Assembly (NCBI RefSeq): GCF_900167125.1
Contig: NZ_FUYC01000013.1
Span: 1 to 63,780 of the forward strand
Source of the DNA: Paucidesulfovibrio gracilis DSM 16080
GTDB taxonomy: Bacteria > Desulfobacterota > Desulfovibrionia > Desulfovibrionales > Desulfovibrionaceae
Direction of reading: 5' to 3'
DNA: 63,780 nt
Of the stretch, positions 26,676-35,505 are shown in pieces. The translations under genes and the position numbers were made by a program. Every line of letters begins with the position of its first letter. Positions within the stretch are counted from its first letter, which is position 1. The notes beneath the pieces were generated by a model, which worked only from the letters and a program-made list of their open reading frames with translations, made no database searches and was not told where the DNA came from.

Positions 26676-27683
26676 TCAAACGTTGTAGTATTCACGATAC
26701 CACGCCACAAATTTACGAATCCCTTCATCAATAGATGTGTTCGGCTGAAAATCAACATCGTTGACAAGGTCATCCACATCGGCCCAGGTGGCAGGGACAT
26801 CGCCCGGCTGCATGGGCAGGAGATTGCGCTCCGCCTTCATGCCGAGCTGTTCTTCCAGCGCTTCAATGTACCTGGTCAAACGGACCTTGTTGTTGTTGCC
26901 GATGTTGTAGACGCGATACGGCTTCGGGCTGGACGCCGGGTCAGGATTATTTCCGTCCCAGTCGGGGTTTCCTTCCGGAATGTTGAACATCACGCGGAAA
27001 ACGCCCTCAACAATGTCATCCACAAAGGTGAAGTCCCGCTCCATGTCCCCATAGTTGAAGACGTTGATCGGCTCACCAGCCAGGATCGCCTTGGTGAACA
27101 AAAAGAGCGCCATGTCCGGACGGCCCCAAGGACCATACACCGTAAAGAACCGAAGCCCTGTCGTGGGAAGATCAAAAAGATTGCTGTAGGAATGGGCCAT
27201 CATCTCATTGGATTTTTTGCTGGCCGCATACAGGCTCATGGGGTGATCCACCCCATCATGCGTGGAAAGCGGCATCTTCGTATTCATGCCGTACACCGAA
27301 CTGGACGACGCATAGCAAAGATGCTTGACCTTGGTGTGTCGACACCCTTCAAGGATGTTGAAAAACCCAACGATGTTCGAATCAATGTAGCTGCGAGGAT
27401 TTTCAATGCTGTAGCGCACGCCGGCCTGGGCCGCCAGGTTCACGACAATATCAAACCCTTCATCCGCAAACAGCTGCTGCATGGCCGGAGCGTCGGAAAG
27501 ATCAACCAGCGCATGCCGAAACGCTTCGCTCTCCTGAAGGATGGACAACCGATCCTTCTTCAGGTTCACGTCATAATAGTCGTTAAGAATGTCCAGGCCC
27601 ACAACCGTGTGGCCCGCGGCAAGCAGTTTCCGAGACAAATGAAAACCGATGAATCCAGCGGCTCCAGTAACAAGTACTTTCAT
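26676..27683 (-). CDS. UDP-glucuronate 4-epimerase-like SDR enzyme
   Basis: ATG 27683 has AAGGTG eight bases upstream and begins [18 protein letters not shown], the NAD-binding Rossmann motif. The 335-residue protein carries the SDR catalytic residues in SSSSVYG and YAASKKSNE, followed by [16 protein letters not shown] and the C-terminal [12 protein letters not shown] motif typical of UDP-glucuronate 4-epimerases. It would interconvert UDP-glucuronate and UDP-galacturonate for surface polysaccharide. Other extended-SDR epimerases are possible. It is the last gene of a minus-strand set with coaBC and an unknown protein. Confidence 0.88.
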   Translation of the reverse strand: MKVLVTGAAGFIGFHLSRKLLAAGHTVVGLDILNDYYDVNLKKDRLSILQESEAFRHALVDLSDAPAMQQLFADEGFDIVVNLAAQAGVRYSIENPRSYIDSNIVGFFNILEGCRHTKVKHLCYASSSSVYGMNTKMPLSTHDGVDHPMSLYAASKKSNEMMAHSYSNLFDLPTTGLRFFTVYGPWGRPDMALFLFTKAILAGEPINVFNYGDMERDFTFVDDIVEGVFRVMFNIPEGNPDWDGNNPDPASSPKPYRVYNIGNNNKVRLTRYIEALEEQLGMKAERNLLPMQPGDVPATWADVDDLVNDVDFQPNTSIDEGIRKFVAWYREYYNV

Positions 27684-27763
27684 GCGTACACCTTGATTGG
27701 GGTTGATCGATGGAGGTCTCATACGCCAGGCCACCCCGAAGGGCAAGCGCGGCGAACTGCGGG

Positions 27764-28519
27764 TTAAAATGGTAATTGCTTGAGGCTGTCCAGAGCGATC
27801 AAGCGCTCATGCGGCAGCATGGGTTCCAACTCCGCAAGGGTCGGAAGCAAATGGACCTGCGTGCCTCCGACCTTAACGACATCTGTGGCAAAGGTGCCAT
27901 CCGACACTAAATGCGAAACAGCATCCCGGCCAAACAAGGCCACGTGGCCACATCCCAGCAGGTCCACGCCACGCCAGAACATGTCCCTATTGGGCTGAAG
28001 CTGCTCATCCACAAGCTCGGTCATGGGCCAAAACGCAATGGTGCCTTTGGGCCAGCGGAAATAATAAATGATGGACTGGAGAAGCTGGGCAATGGCTTTG
28101 TCCGGCTGCCCGGCCATGTGCGCGCCCAGATCATAATACGTCCAAACGATTTTGGGATCATGTGGGGTGCGTAGCCAAAGCTTTTGCCACAATTCGGGCC
28201 AAGTGGTGTGGGAATCGTCGGCGACTTTGGATGCGCGCTGGGCGGTCTCCTGTGCGTCGTTCTGGGGCGTGGCGGCCTGTCCTGGGCTGGATGGAGAGGA
28301 ACTGGGTTGTTGATTGTTCGAACGGGCTGGGACCGAGCATGGGGGCATGGAACGCGCCGCGGTTTGCGTGGGAGCACTTCCAGCACGGATGGACGCGGCA
28401 TCAGGAGCAGCCTGCCCGGCTTCGCAGCTACGTCCAGGCAGGAAGAAATGATGCACTCCCGCTTCATACCAGCCACGCAGGTGCTCGGGTACGTTCAGAT
28501 TGCGGCCAGGTGATCCCAT
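27764..28519 (-). CDS. Protein of unknown function overlapping the end of coaBC
   Basis: ATG 28519 is used; GTG 28528 is also possible. Either start lies inside the end of coaBC, so translation is probably coupled. The 251-residue protein has an N-terminal [13 protein letters not shown] segment, a polar Pro/Ser/Gln-rich linker (about 45-100) and a conserved-looking C-terminal part with [32 protein letters not shown] and FGRDA. No catalytic motif or family is recognised. The unusual linker suggests a two-part protein. A link to coenzyme A metabolism is suggested only by position. Confidence 0.7.
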   Translation of the reverse strand: MGSPGRNLNVPEHLRGWYEAGVHHFFLPGRSCEAGQAAPDAASIRAGSAPTQTAARSMPPCSVPARSNNQQPSSSPSSPGQAATPQNDAQETAQRASKVADDSHTTWPELWQKLWLRTPHDPKIVWTYYDLGAHMAGQPDKAIAQLLQSIIYYFRWPKGTIAFWPMTELVDEQLQPNRDMFWRGVDLLGCGHVALFGRDAVSHLVSDGTFATDVVKVGGTQVHLLPTLAELEPMLPHERLIALDSLKQLPF

Positions 28520-29712
28520 ATCCGCCACGCTACTTCGGTTTTATCGAGTTGCGGCCAGGACTCATCTCCGCCGCAACGATCAAAAACACGGACTTGATTC
28601 GTGCCGGAAGCAAACCCAGACCCAGGAACATTGACCAGATTGGCAACGATCATGTCCAAATGCTTGCGCTGCATCTTCCCTTGGGCGTTGGCGGCGAGAT
28701 CGTGGCTTTCAGCGGCAAAACCGATCAAGCGTTGATCAGGACGTTTGAGCGTACCAAGACCGGCCAGAATATCCGGATTCTCGTCAAAGGAAACCACAAG
28801 ACCGGATGCTCCCAAAGCGTCCTTTTTCATCTTGGCATCGCCAAAGGCAATGGGCCGAAAGTCCGCCACTGCGGCCGTGCAACACCCAACATCCATGCTT
28901 GGCCATAGATCACGACAGGCGGAATCCATTTCCAGCGCGGTTTGTACATCCACACGCCGCACGCCCGGGGGCAAGGCCACACTACAGGGTCCGGCCACGA
29001 CCGTCACTTCGGCGCCACGAAGCCAGGCTGCTGTGGCAAGCGCAGCGCCCATGCGACCAGTGGAAGGATTGGACCAAAAGCGAACAGGGTCGAAACGCTC
29101 ACGAGTTGGCCCAAGCGTCACAAGCACACGTTGTCCGGACAAATCGTCAGGGGATATGGCGCGACAGATATGTGCCAAAATGGCGCTCACAGGCGCGAGA
29201 CGGCCATTTCCCTCATCCCCGCAGGCCACCTTGCCAGACGCGGGCAAAACCACCTCTACGCCGCGACTACGGAGCCGGTCCACATTCTCTTTGGTGGCCG
29301 GGGCTTCCCACATGGCCGGGTTCATGGCAGGAGCCACCAGCACCGGCCCGGAATGCGAAAGCGCCTGGCAGGAGAGCATGTCATCGGCAATGCCATTGGC
29401 CATCTTGGCAAGAATGTTGGCCGTAGCCGGAACCACGGCCAAAACATGACTGGTTCGCCCGGGGGCAAGATGCGCATAGGGCGCATCGCCGGTTTGGAAC
29501 AATTCCCCAAAAACAGGGTCCGCCCCAAGAGAAGCAAAGGTCAAGGGTGTGATGAATTGTGCGGCCGAACGGGTCAACGTGGCAGAAACCGCAATATGAC
29601 ATTCCTGCAGACCGCGAAGCAACTCAACGGCCTTGTAGGCGGCCACACTGCCGCATACGCCCAGATGGGCGCGACGCCCGAGTAAGCCCTTGAACAGCAA
29701 TGCCGTATCCAT
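28495..29712 (-). CDS. coaBC: Bifunctional phosphopantothenoylcysteine decarboxylase/phosphopantothenate-cysteine ligase
   Basis: ATG 29712 has GGAG seven bases upstream. The 405-residue enzyme makes 4'-phosphopantetheine precursors for coenzyme A. The N-terminal CoaC flavodomain shows the active-site His in AHLAPGRTSH, APAMNPAMW and the Cys in VACGDEGNGRLAP. The C-terminal CoaB domain starts at VLVTLGPTRERFDPVR with NPSTGRMG and later AAVADFRP and IGFAAES. Length and order are normal. Confidence 0.96.
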   Translation of the reverse strand: MDTALLFKGLLGRRAHLGVCGSVAAYKAVELLRGLQECHIAVSATLTRSAAQFITPLTFASLGADPVFGELFQTGDAPYAHLAPGRTSHVLAVVPATANILAKMANGIADDMLSCQALSHSGPVLVAPAMNPAMWEAPATKENVDRLRSRGVEVVLPASGKVACGDEGNGRLAPVSAILAHICRAISPDDLSGQRVLVTLGPTRERFDPVRFWSNPSTGRMGAALATAAWLRGAEVTVVAGPCSVALPPGVRRVDVQTALEMDSACRDLWPSMDVGCCTAAVADFRPIAFGDAKMKKDALGASGLVVSFDENPDILAGLGTLKRPDQRLIGFAAESHDLAANAQGKMQRKHLDMIVANLVNVPGSGFASGTNQVRVFDRCGGDESWPQLDKTEVAWRIWDHLAAI

Positions 29713-29736
29713 CACATTTCTCCGAAAGGCAGCGCC

Positions 29737-30240
29737 TTATTGCGGCAGTTCCTGCTGCGAGAAACCCTGGGAATCGGACTCCCAGCTCCCTACGTCCTTA
29801 AATTCGATGGCAAAGACCGTAACGCGGGTTTTGAATCCGTCCTCAATCTGGATGGTGCAGCTTTTGTTCTGCTTCTCAAAGGCCAGCACGGATTTCTCTG
29901 CCTTAAGGGAAAATTTCTTGGTCCAGTTGTCTTTGGCCATATTGTTCACAAAGAAATTGAAGACATCCTCGGCAACAACCCGACCCGAAAAAATACGGAA
30001 TCCGGCAAGAAAGCGAGGATCGTCAAAGACGTACTTCTCATCATCCACCGGGTCCAACTCACGGGGAATCAAAATATCGTTGAAGTCATAGTAATAATTA
30101 GGATTTTCATACGTCTGTTCGTATGCGGTGGGCTGGGATTCGCTGGTGGACTGGGCCGGTTCCGTGCCCGTGGATTTGGTGGCGCATCCGGTGGCGGCAA
30201 GGGCCAAGACAAGCAATACAGCGGTAAGGCTACGACGCAT
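29737..30240 (-). CDS. Lipoprotein of unknown function
   Basis: ATG 30240 has AGGAGG six bases upstream and begins a lipoprotein signal (MRRSLTAVLLVLALAATGC) with Cys19 as the lipidated residue. The mature part, about 150 residues, starts with a Ser/Thr/Gln-rich linker and a Tyr-rich segment (YENPNYYYDF), then a compact domain with VNNMAKDNWTKKF and a conserved-looking KSCTIQIEDG. It is probably anchored in the outer membrane, facing the periplasm. It lies 24 bp upstream of coaBC. Confidence 0.85.
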   Translation of the reverse strand: MRRSLTAVLLVLALAATGCATKSTGTEPAQSTSESQPTAYEQTYENPNYYYDFNDILIPRELDPVDDEKYVFDDPRFLAGFRIFSGRVVAEDVFNFFVNNMAKDNWTKKFSLKAEKSVLAFEKQNKSCTIQIEDGFKTRVTVFAIEFKDVGSWESDSQGFSQQELPQ

Positions 30241-30596
30241 GGGAAACCTCCTGACGGAAAGATGTGTGACGGTCAACGCGGTCAAGGCGGCGCACCAGGG
30301 CCGCGACCCGACGTGTTGCCTTGGTACAACACCGGAGCACGGACCGCAAACATTACGAACAAGGGGACTTGGGAATCAACGCACAAAAACTTGCGCCCAC
30401 AGAGGGCAAAGCGCACGGCCAGCAGTGAAGCAAAAATGCCGGGAAGGTGTCTGGCCGATGGGAAAACCCTCTTCAGGCTGCTTCATAAGGCGCACGCGTA
30501 AGGCGCGCAGAACAACAAAGCCGACGGGTACTGCCTGTGCGGGAAAACCTGCCAATTCTACGGTAGGCAGCAACCTTGCGTTTTTTCGACAGCCTG
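30241..30596. other. Intergenic region, probable repeat-rich spacer
   Basis: This 356-base stretch lies between the lipoprotein start and the end of the MerR-like gene. A 65-residue open frame on the minus strand at 30376-30573 (RALCPLWAQVFVR) has no ribosome site and looks like translated repeat sequence. The end next to the MerR-like stop contains AATAGCAGGCTGTCGAAAAA on the minus strand, which is also found near 21017. Confidence 0.45.
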
Positions 30597-31313
30597 CTAT
30601 TCGTCGTCACGCAGACTGTTGATCTTGGAGGAAAAGAACTTCTCCATGTCGCGCCGATCCTTGCGCAACCGGACCAATTCGGATTCCAAAATTTGCAGCT
30701 TGGCCTTGATATCCGAGGTGTCAAAGGAAAGGTTCAGCGTCATTTCCTCAAGCTCGGCATCCTTGCGCAACAGCTGGGCCGTGCGTTGCTCCAACTCGGT
30801 CATATCTTGCTCGGGCGGAGCCTCGGCCACGGGCGCCGCGGGCAAACGGCGAAGCCGCTTCTGACTGCGGGAAAGCAGCACAAACGCGGTCTTGAGCTTT
30901 TGGATGTCCTCACGCTGCTGCTCAATGGTGGTTTTTTGATCCGCAATGATCTGCAGGCACTGACTGAATTTATCCATGACCTGTTGGAAAGACCGGGCAA
31001 ATTCATTATCCAGGGCCGGAGCCGCGTTTCCCGATGCAGCCAAGACCCCCTGGAGCACGGGAGAATCGTCGGCAGGCTCGGCCGAGCGGGAATATTCCTG
31101 CTTGAGCGCGTCTTCGATCTCCGTGGTGACGTGTCCGTCCTGATACAATTTGGAAATAGCCTGAAAGATCTGAACCGCGTCTTCAGAATATTTTGTGACA
31201 CGCCCGACTTTTTTGCTCGGCAAAAATTCACGGAACAGCGAGGCGTACCGCCTCGCCGTGGGCGCGGGTATCTGCGTGATCTTGGCGATTTCCGCCACGG
31301 ACAGCCAGTTCAT
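30597..31313 (-). CDS. MerR-like HTH regulator with coiled-coil tail
   Basis: ATG 31313 starts MNWLSVAEIAKITQIP; earlier in-frame starts would add an unlikely hydrophobic leader. No good ribosome site is seen, so a leaderless message is possible. The 238-residue protein has an N-terminal MerR-type winged helix (about 1-70, PAPTARRYASLFREFLP and RVTKYSEDAV), a Ser/Ala-rich linker and a long helical, heptad-like region (about 120-235) with EQQREDIQKLKTAF and SELVRLRKDRRDMEKFF. The coiled coil suggests oligomerisation. The target is unknown; it faces away from queA. Confidence 0.8.
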   Translation of the reverse strand: MNWLSVAEIAKITQIPAPTARRYASLFREFLPSKKVGRVTKYSEDAVQIFQAISKLYQDGHVTTEIEDALKQEYSRSAEPADDSPVLQGVLAASGNAAPALDNEFARSFQQVMDKFSQCLQIIADQKTTIEQQREDIQKLKTAFVLLSRSQKRLRRLPAAPVAEAPPEQDMTELEQRTAQLLRKDAELEEMTLNLSFDTSDIKAKLQILESELVRLRKDRRDMEKFFSSKINSLRDDE

Positions 31314-31476
31314 GACTGCACTATGTATCAGGATTGCCGTTGGAATCAAGTAAAGATACGCATTCGTCCATGGGCGACTTGCCAACAGGCGGCGCAAACC
31401 CTAGGATGCTGGTCCGAATTGACCCTGACCACGCGCCCTGCCCGACCCGGACACCCGCGCGACCAGACGAGGAATC

Positions 31477-32556
31477 ATGCATCCAGACCACGCCCTGGCG
31501 AGCTACACCTACGAGCTTCCCGAGGAAAATATCGCCCAGACCCCGGCGCAACGCCGCCAGGATTCAAAGCTCATGACCGTGAACCGGGAATCCGGTGCCA
31601 CCGGAATTCACGGCTTTTCCGCTCTGCCTGAATTGCTGCCCAAGGGCGCGCTCCTGGTGGCCAACAACTCCAAGGTGATTCCGGCGCGGCTCTTCGGCAC
31701 CAAGCCCACAGGCGGACGCGTGGAATTTTTGCTGCTCACCCCCCTGCCCCTGCTGGAACCGATTCAGGACGCGGACGGTCTGCACATGGCTGAGGCATGG
31801 GGACTTCTGCGCGCCAGCAAAGCGCCGAAACCCGGGCAGATCATCACGTTCGGCCCGGAATTTTTTGTACGCGTGCTGGAGCGTGGAGCGTTCGGCCGCA
31901 GCCGCGTGAGCCTGTTTTGGCGGGGTAACCTCAAGGAACGCATGGAAAGCCTGGGAAGCATGCCCCTGCCCCCGTACATCCGGCGCGAGGCTGATCAATC
32001 AGATATGGCCCGGTATCAAACGGTCTACGCAAAGGACGACAAAGCCGGGAGCGTGGCCGCCCCCACAGCCGGCCTGCACTTCACCCCGGCGGTGCGCACG
32101 GCGCTGCAGGAACGCGGCTGTGAATGGGCGGAGGTGACGCTCTACGTGGGCTACGGCACGTTCAGCCCAGTGCGTGAACCCGACATCCGCGACCACGTCA
32201 TGCACGAGGAATATATTGAAGTTCCACGTGAAACAGCCGAAGCCGTGCAGCGCGCCAAGGACCAGGGCCGCCCCGTGGTTGCCGTTGGCACCACCAGCGC
32301 CCGCAGTCTGGAAGGAATGCACCGCGCCCTGGGGCATATCGGACCCTACAAGGGCATGACCGACATCTTCATCAAGCCCGGATATACCTTTCAAGTGGTG
32401 GATAACCTGCTGACGAATTTCCATTTGCCAGAATCTTCGCTTCTGATTATGGTTTCAGCTCTCGTCGGTAGAGAAGCCATCCTCAACGCCTACAGTGAGG
32501 CGCTCCGTAACGATTTTCGCTTTTTTTCGTACGGCGACGCCATGCTCATCTCGTGA
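31477..32556 (+). CDS. queA: S-adenosylmethionine:tRNA ribosyltransferase-isomerase
   Basis: The 359-residue enzyme makes epoxyqueuosine in tRNA from preQ1-tRNA and SAM. Family motifs include YELPEENIAQTPAQRRQDSKL (read in parts), NNSKVIPARLFG, LPLPPYI-type MPLPPYIRREAD, SVAAPTAGLHFT, LYVGYGTFSPV and TNFHLPESSLLIMV. The start is ATG 31477, with GAGGAA upstream. The ferredoxin gene of the Kor complex begins 20 bp after its stop. A parS-like 14/16 match lies within codons at 32220-32235. Confidence 0.97.
   Translation: MHPDHALASYTYELPEENIAQTPAQRRQDSKLMTVNRESGATGIHGFSALPELLPKGALLVANNSKVIPARLFGTKPTGGRVEFLLLTPLPLLEPIQDADGLHMAEAWGLLRASKAPKPGQIITFGPEFFVRVLERGAFGRSRVSLFWRGNLKERMESLGSMPLPPYIRREADQSDMARYQTVYAKDDKAGSVAAPTAGLHFTPAVRTALQERGCEWAEVTLYVGYGTFSPVREPDIRDHVMHEEYIEVPRETAEAVQRAKDQGRPVVAVGTTSARSLEGMHRALGHIGPYKGMTDIFIKPGYTFQVVDNLLTNFHLPESSLLIMVSALVGREAILNAYSEALRNDFRFFSYGDAMLIS
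32220..32235. promoter_or_regulatory. Degenerate parS-like site inside queA
   Basis: AGTTCCACGTGAAACA matches the parS consensus at 14 of 16 positions, keeping the central CACGTG. It lies 5.6 kb from the perfect pair. It may be fortuitous, since it encodes V-P-R-E-T of QueA. Confidence 0.4.
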
Positions 32557-32576
32557 AGCCGCAACAGGAGGGCCAC

Positions 32577-32813
32577 ATGTCCCGAATCGAAGTGTTGGAA
32601 GACCGGTGCAAGGGCTGTCTGCTCTGTACGACGGTCTGCCCCGTGCAGATCATTGTGCAGTCGCAGCGGTTTAACCAAAACGGCTACAAAGTGGCCGAGG
32701 TGCCGGAAGAGAACAAGGAAAAATGTACCGGATGCGCCTCCTGCGCGCTGATCTGCCCGGACCTGGCCATTCGCGTATACAAAACCCCGAAGGCCAAAAA
32801 AGGGGGGAAATGA
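32577..32813 (+). CDS. korD: 2-oxoacid:ferredoxin oxidoreductase delta (ferredoxin) subunit
   Basis: ATG 32577 has AGGAGG six bases upstream. The 78-residue protein has two 4Fe-4S motifs, CKGCLLCTTVCP and CTGCASCALICP, which carry electrons from the TPP centre to external ferredoxin. The stop overlaps the start of the alpha gene in an ATGA junction. Gene order delta-alpha-beta-gamma matches 2-oxoglutarate:ferredoxin oxidoreductase (Kor/Oor) operons. Confidence 0.93.
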   Translation: MSRIEVLEDRCKGCLLCTTVCPVQIIVQSQRFNQNGYKVAEVPEENKEKCTGCASCALICPDLAIRVYKTPKAKKGGK

Positions 32814-33871
32814 TGGCGGACAAGATCTTCATTAAGGGCAACGAAGCCGTAGCCCGGGGCGCTCTTGCCGCGGGATGCAAATGCTTTTTCGGCTATCCCA
32901 TCACGCCCCAGAACGACATCCCCGAATTCATGAGCAAAGCCATCGTGGACGCGGGCGGCGAATTCGTGCAGGCCGAATCCGAAGTGGCGGCCGCCAACAT
33001 GCTGCTCGGCGCAGGAGCCACGGGCGTACGCGCCATGACGTCTTCTTCTTCTCCGGGCGTATCCCTGAAGCAGGAAGCCATTTCCTACATGGCGGGCAGC
33101 GACATCCCCGCCGTGGTGGTAAACATGAACCGCGGCGGCCCGGGTCTGGGCGACATCGGCCCGGCTCAGGGCGACTACTACCAGTCCACCCGCGGCGGCG
33201 GACACGGCGACTACCGCCTGCTGGTCTTTGCCCCGGCCACGGCCCAGGAAGCCTACGACCTGACCATCAAAGCCTTTGACATGGCCTTCAAATACCGCAA
33301 TCCGGTCATGATTCTGGGCGACGCTATTCTCGGCCAGATGAAAGAACCCATTGAACCATGGGCTCCGGAACTGCCGGGCGACACAGAAGGCGGCGACTGG
33401 CGGCTGGATGGGGCCAAGGGCCGGGAAAAGCGGCTCATTAAGTCCCTGTTCCTGGAAGAAGGCGCCCTGGCCGGACAAAACCAGCGCCTCCAGGCCAAAT
33501 ACGAAGCCATGCAGGGCGAAATCCAGTACGAGGCCTTTGAGACGGAAGACGCGGATCTCATCGTCTGCGCGTACGGCTCCATCGGCCGCATTGCCAAAAG
33601 CTCGGTGCGCAAGCTGCGTCAGGCCGGACACAAGGTCGGCCTGTTCCGGCCCATCACCCTCTACCCCTTCCCGGCGGCTCCGCTGCTGGAAATGGCCAAG
33701 CAGGGCAAGCGGTTTTTGACCATCGAACACAACCTTGGCCAGATGGTGGATGATGTGCGGCTCTCGGTGCGCACGGTGGCGGATTCCGACTTCTTCCCGG
33801 TCTATCCCGGCAACCTGCCCACCCCGGACGAATTCGAGGCACCGATCCTCAAGAGCCTGGAGGGTAAATAA
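32813..33871 (+). CDS. korA: 2-oxoacid (probably 2-oxoglutarate):ferredoxin oxidoreductase alpha subunit
   Basis: ATG 32813 is used, six bases after a GGGGGG run; ATG 32810 is equally possible. The 352-residue subunit has the pyrimidine-binding domain I start KGNEAVARGALAAGCKCFFG (shown to 20 residues), the YPITPQNDIPEFM motif, TSSSSPGVSLKQE and domain II with TLYPFP and the acyl-binding C-terminal part (LTIEHNLGQMVDDVR-type). The YPITP form with PQNDIPE is usual in 2-oxoglutarate enzymes; branched-chain 2-oxoacid specificity cannot be excluded. Confidence 0.93.
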   Translation: MADKIFIKGNEAVARGALAAGCKCFFGYPITPQNDIPEFMSKAIVDAGGEFVQAESEVAAANMLLGAGATGVRAMTSSSSPGVSLKQEAISYMAGSDIPAVVVNMNRGGPGLGDIGPAQGDYYQSTRGGGHGDYRLLVFAPATAQEAYDLTIKAFDMAFKYRNPVMILGDAILGQMKEPIEPWAPELPGDTEGGDWRLDGAKGREKRLIKSLFLEEGALAGQNQRLQAKYEAMQGEIQYEAFETEDADLIVCAYGSIGRIAKSSVRKLRQAGHKVGLFRPITLYPFPAAPLLEMAKQGKRFLTIEHNLGQMVDDVRLSVRTVADSDFFPVYPGNLPTPDEFEAPILKSLEGK

Positions 33872-34642
33872 ATGTCTGAAATGCAAGAAAAACTGGTCTT
33901 CGATAGGCCGGAATCGGTCATTGACCGGCCCACCCACTACTGCCCGGGTTGCCACCACGGCGTGGCCCACCGGCTCGTGGGCGAGCTGCTGGACGAAATG
34001 AAGCTGCGCGAAGAGTCCATCCTCATCGGCTCCATCGGCTGCTCCGTGTTTTTGTACAATTACCTGGACATCGACGCCGTGGAAGCGCCGCACGGCCGCG
34101 CCCCGGCCGTTGGCACCGGAGCCAAGCGCGCCCGGCCCGACAAGTTCGTACTCACCTACCAGGGCGACGGCGACCTGGCCTCCATCGGCATGGCGGAAAT
34201 CATGCATGCGGCCAACCGCGGCGAACGCATCTGCGTTGTGTTCGTGAACAACACCGTCTACGGCATGACCGGCGGACAAATGGCCCCCACCACCCTGGTG
34301 GGCCAGCGCACCACCACCTGCCCGGGCGGTCGCTGCCGCGACAAGGAAGGCCTGCCCATCAAAATGACGGAAATCATCTCCCAGCTCGGCGGAGTGGCCT
34401 TTGCGGGCCGTGCCTCCCTGGACAGCGTGAAGAACATCCGCACGGCCAAAAAGTACCTGCGCAAGGCCTTTGAGTGTCAGACCCAGGACCGTGGATTCGG
34501 ATTCGTGGAGCTGCTCTCTGCCTGCCCCACGAACTGGAAAATGCCGCCGGTCCAGGCCAACGAGCGCATCCGCGAGGAAATGATCCCCTACTTCCCGCTG
34601 GGGGTATACAAGGACGTGACCGAGGAAGGAGGTGCCTGCTGA
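33872..34642 (+). CDS. korB: 2-oxoacid:ferredoxin oxidoreductase beta (TPP) subunit
   Basis: The 256-residue subunit binds thiamine diphosphate and Mg through GDGDLASIGMAEIMHAANR (GDGD...N motif) and starts with HYCPGCHHGVAHRL. The region TGGQMAPTTLVGQRTTTCPG is typical of short beta subunits of Kor enzymes. The start lies directly after the alpha stop, and the stop overlaps the gamma ATG by one base, so the operon is translationally coupled. Confidence 0.94.
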   Translation: MSEMQEKLVFDRPESVIDRPTHYCPGCHHGVAHRLVGELLDEMKLREESILIGSIGCSVFLYNYLDIDAVEAPHGRAPAVGTGAKRARPDKFVLTYQGDGDLASIGMAEIMHAANRGERICVVFVNNTVYGMTGGQMAPTTLVGQRTTTCPGGRCRDKEGLPIKMTEIISQLGGVAFAGRASLDSVKNIRTAKKYLRKAFECQTQDRGFGFVELLSACPTNWKMPPVQANERIREEMIPYFPLGVYKDVTEEGGAC

Positions 34643-35187
34643 TGTCCACCTATCTCGACGCGATCATCGCCGGTTTCGGCGGCCAGGGCGTCATGCTCAT
34701 CGGTAACCTCCTGGCCTACTCCGGCATGAACCAGGGACTGAACGTGACCTACATCCCGGTGTACGGCCCGGAAATGCGCGGCGGCACAGCCAACTGCACC
34801 GTGGTGCTTTCCGACGAAGACATTGGTTCGCCCATCATTCACCGGCCCAAAAGCCTGATCATCATGAACCGCCCCTCCCTGGACAAATTCCAGCCCCGAC
34901 TTGAGGACGGCGGCGTGCAGATCATCAATTCCTCGCTGGTGGACGCGGAACTCGCCGAGACCGACAGGGTCAAAAGCGTGTTTGTTCCCGCCAACGACAT
35001 CGCCGATGAAATCGGCAACACCCGCATGGCCAACATGGTGGCCATCGGCGCATTCCTGCAGGCAACGGGCGTCATCCCGATCCAGGCCGCCATCGACAGC
35101 CTGGAAAACGTGATCTCCGCCCATTACAAAAAGCTCATTCCCATGAACGCCAAAGCCATCCAAGCGGGCGCAGCCCACGTGGGCTGA
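34642..35187 (+). CDS. korC: 2-oxoacid:ferredoxin oxidoreductase gamma subunit
   Basis: ATG 34642 has GGAGG upstream. The 181-residue subunit has the family pattern IIAGFGGQGVMLIGNLLAY, the VYGPEMRGGTANCTVV motif and a C-terminal helix-rich end. It completes the four-subunit enzyme that joins 2-oxoglutarate and succinyl-CoA with low-potential ferredoxin in anaerobes. A strong terminator follows. Confidence 0.94.
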   Translation: MSTYLDAIIAGFGGQGVMLIGNLLAYSGMNQGLNVTYIPVYGPEMRGGTANCTVVLSDEDIGSPIIHRPKSLIIMNRPSLDKFQPRLEDGGVQIINSSLVDAELAETDRVKSVFVPANDIADEIGNTRMANMVAIGAFLQATGVIPIQAAIDSLENVISAHYKKLIPMNAKAIQAGAAHVG

Positions 35188-35212
35188 CCGGGCTGAAAGC
35201 GTACCTTCCGAC

Positions 35213-35242
35213 AGGGCCGGGGCAGGCGTCCCGGCCCTTTTT
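35213..35242 (+). terminator. Rho-independent terminator after korC
   Basis: A 9-bp stem (AGGGCCGGG with CCCGGCCCT) and an 8-base loop are followed by TTTT. It ends the queA-kor transcript 25 bp after the korC stop. Confidence 0.9.
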
Positions 35243-35374
35243 CGTGTACAATCACAGCAGGCAATGGATACCACAGACTGTGCAACGAGCTGGTAAGGAA
35301 AAGGCACCCTGTGACCGCTCTCCCCGGCTTGGAACAAAGATAAGGCAACCGCGCCCACACCCTGCCAGCCAGTG

Positions 35375-35388
35375 GTGACGTACGTCAC
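35375..35388. promoter_or_regulatory. CRP/FNR-type palindrome upstream of aroE
   Basis: GTGACGTACGTCAC is a perfect 14-bp palindrome of the form GTGA-N6-TCAC, followed by A. This is the core used by CRP/FNR-family regulators, including HcpR-type proteins of sulphate reducers. It lies about 120 bp before the aroE start. Confidence 0.45.
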
Positions 35389-35505
35389 ATGCAGGTGACA
35401 AATGCAGTCCAGACTGGATAACCGCAAACAGGTCCGATAACGTCCCCCGGATCACTGTATCCGAAAACAACAAGCGGCCGCAACGCACGACGCCGGAGGA
35501 ATGTC

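Larger units (their letters stand above)
35188..35505. other. Spacer between korC and aroE
   Basis: This 318-base region holds the korC terminator, a 14-bp palindrome at 35375-35388 and the ribosome site of aroE (GGAGGA at 35493-35498). No gene was seen. Confidence 0.6.

Noticed and set aside
30376-30573. 65-residue open frame on the minus strand between the lipoprotein and MerR-like genes
   Set aside because: No start signal, and the stretch looks like spacer or repeat DNA rather than a gene.
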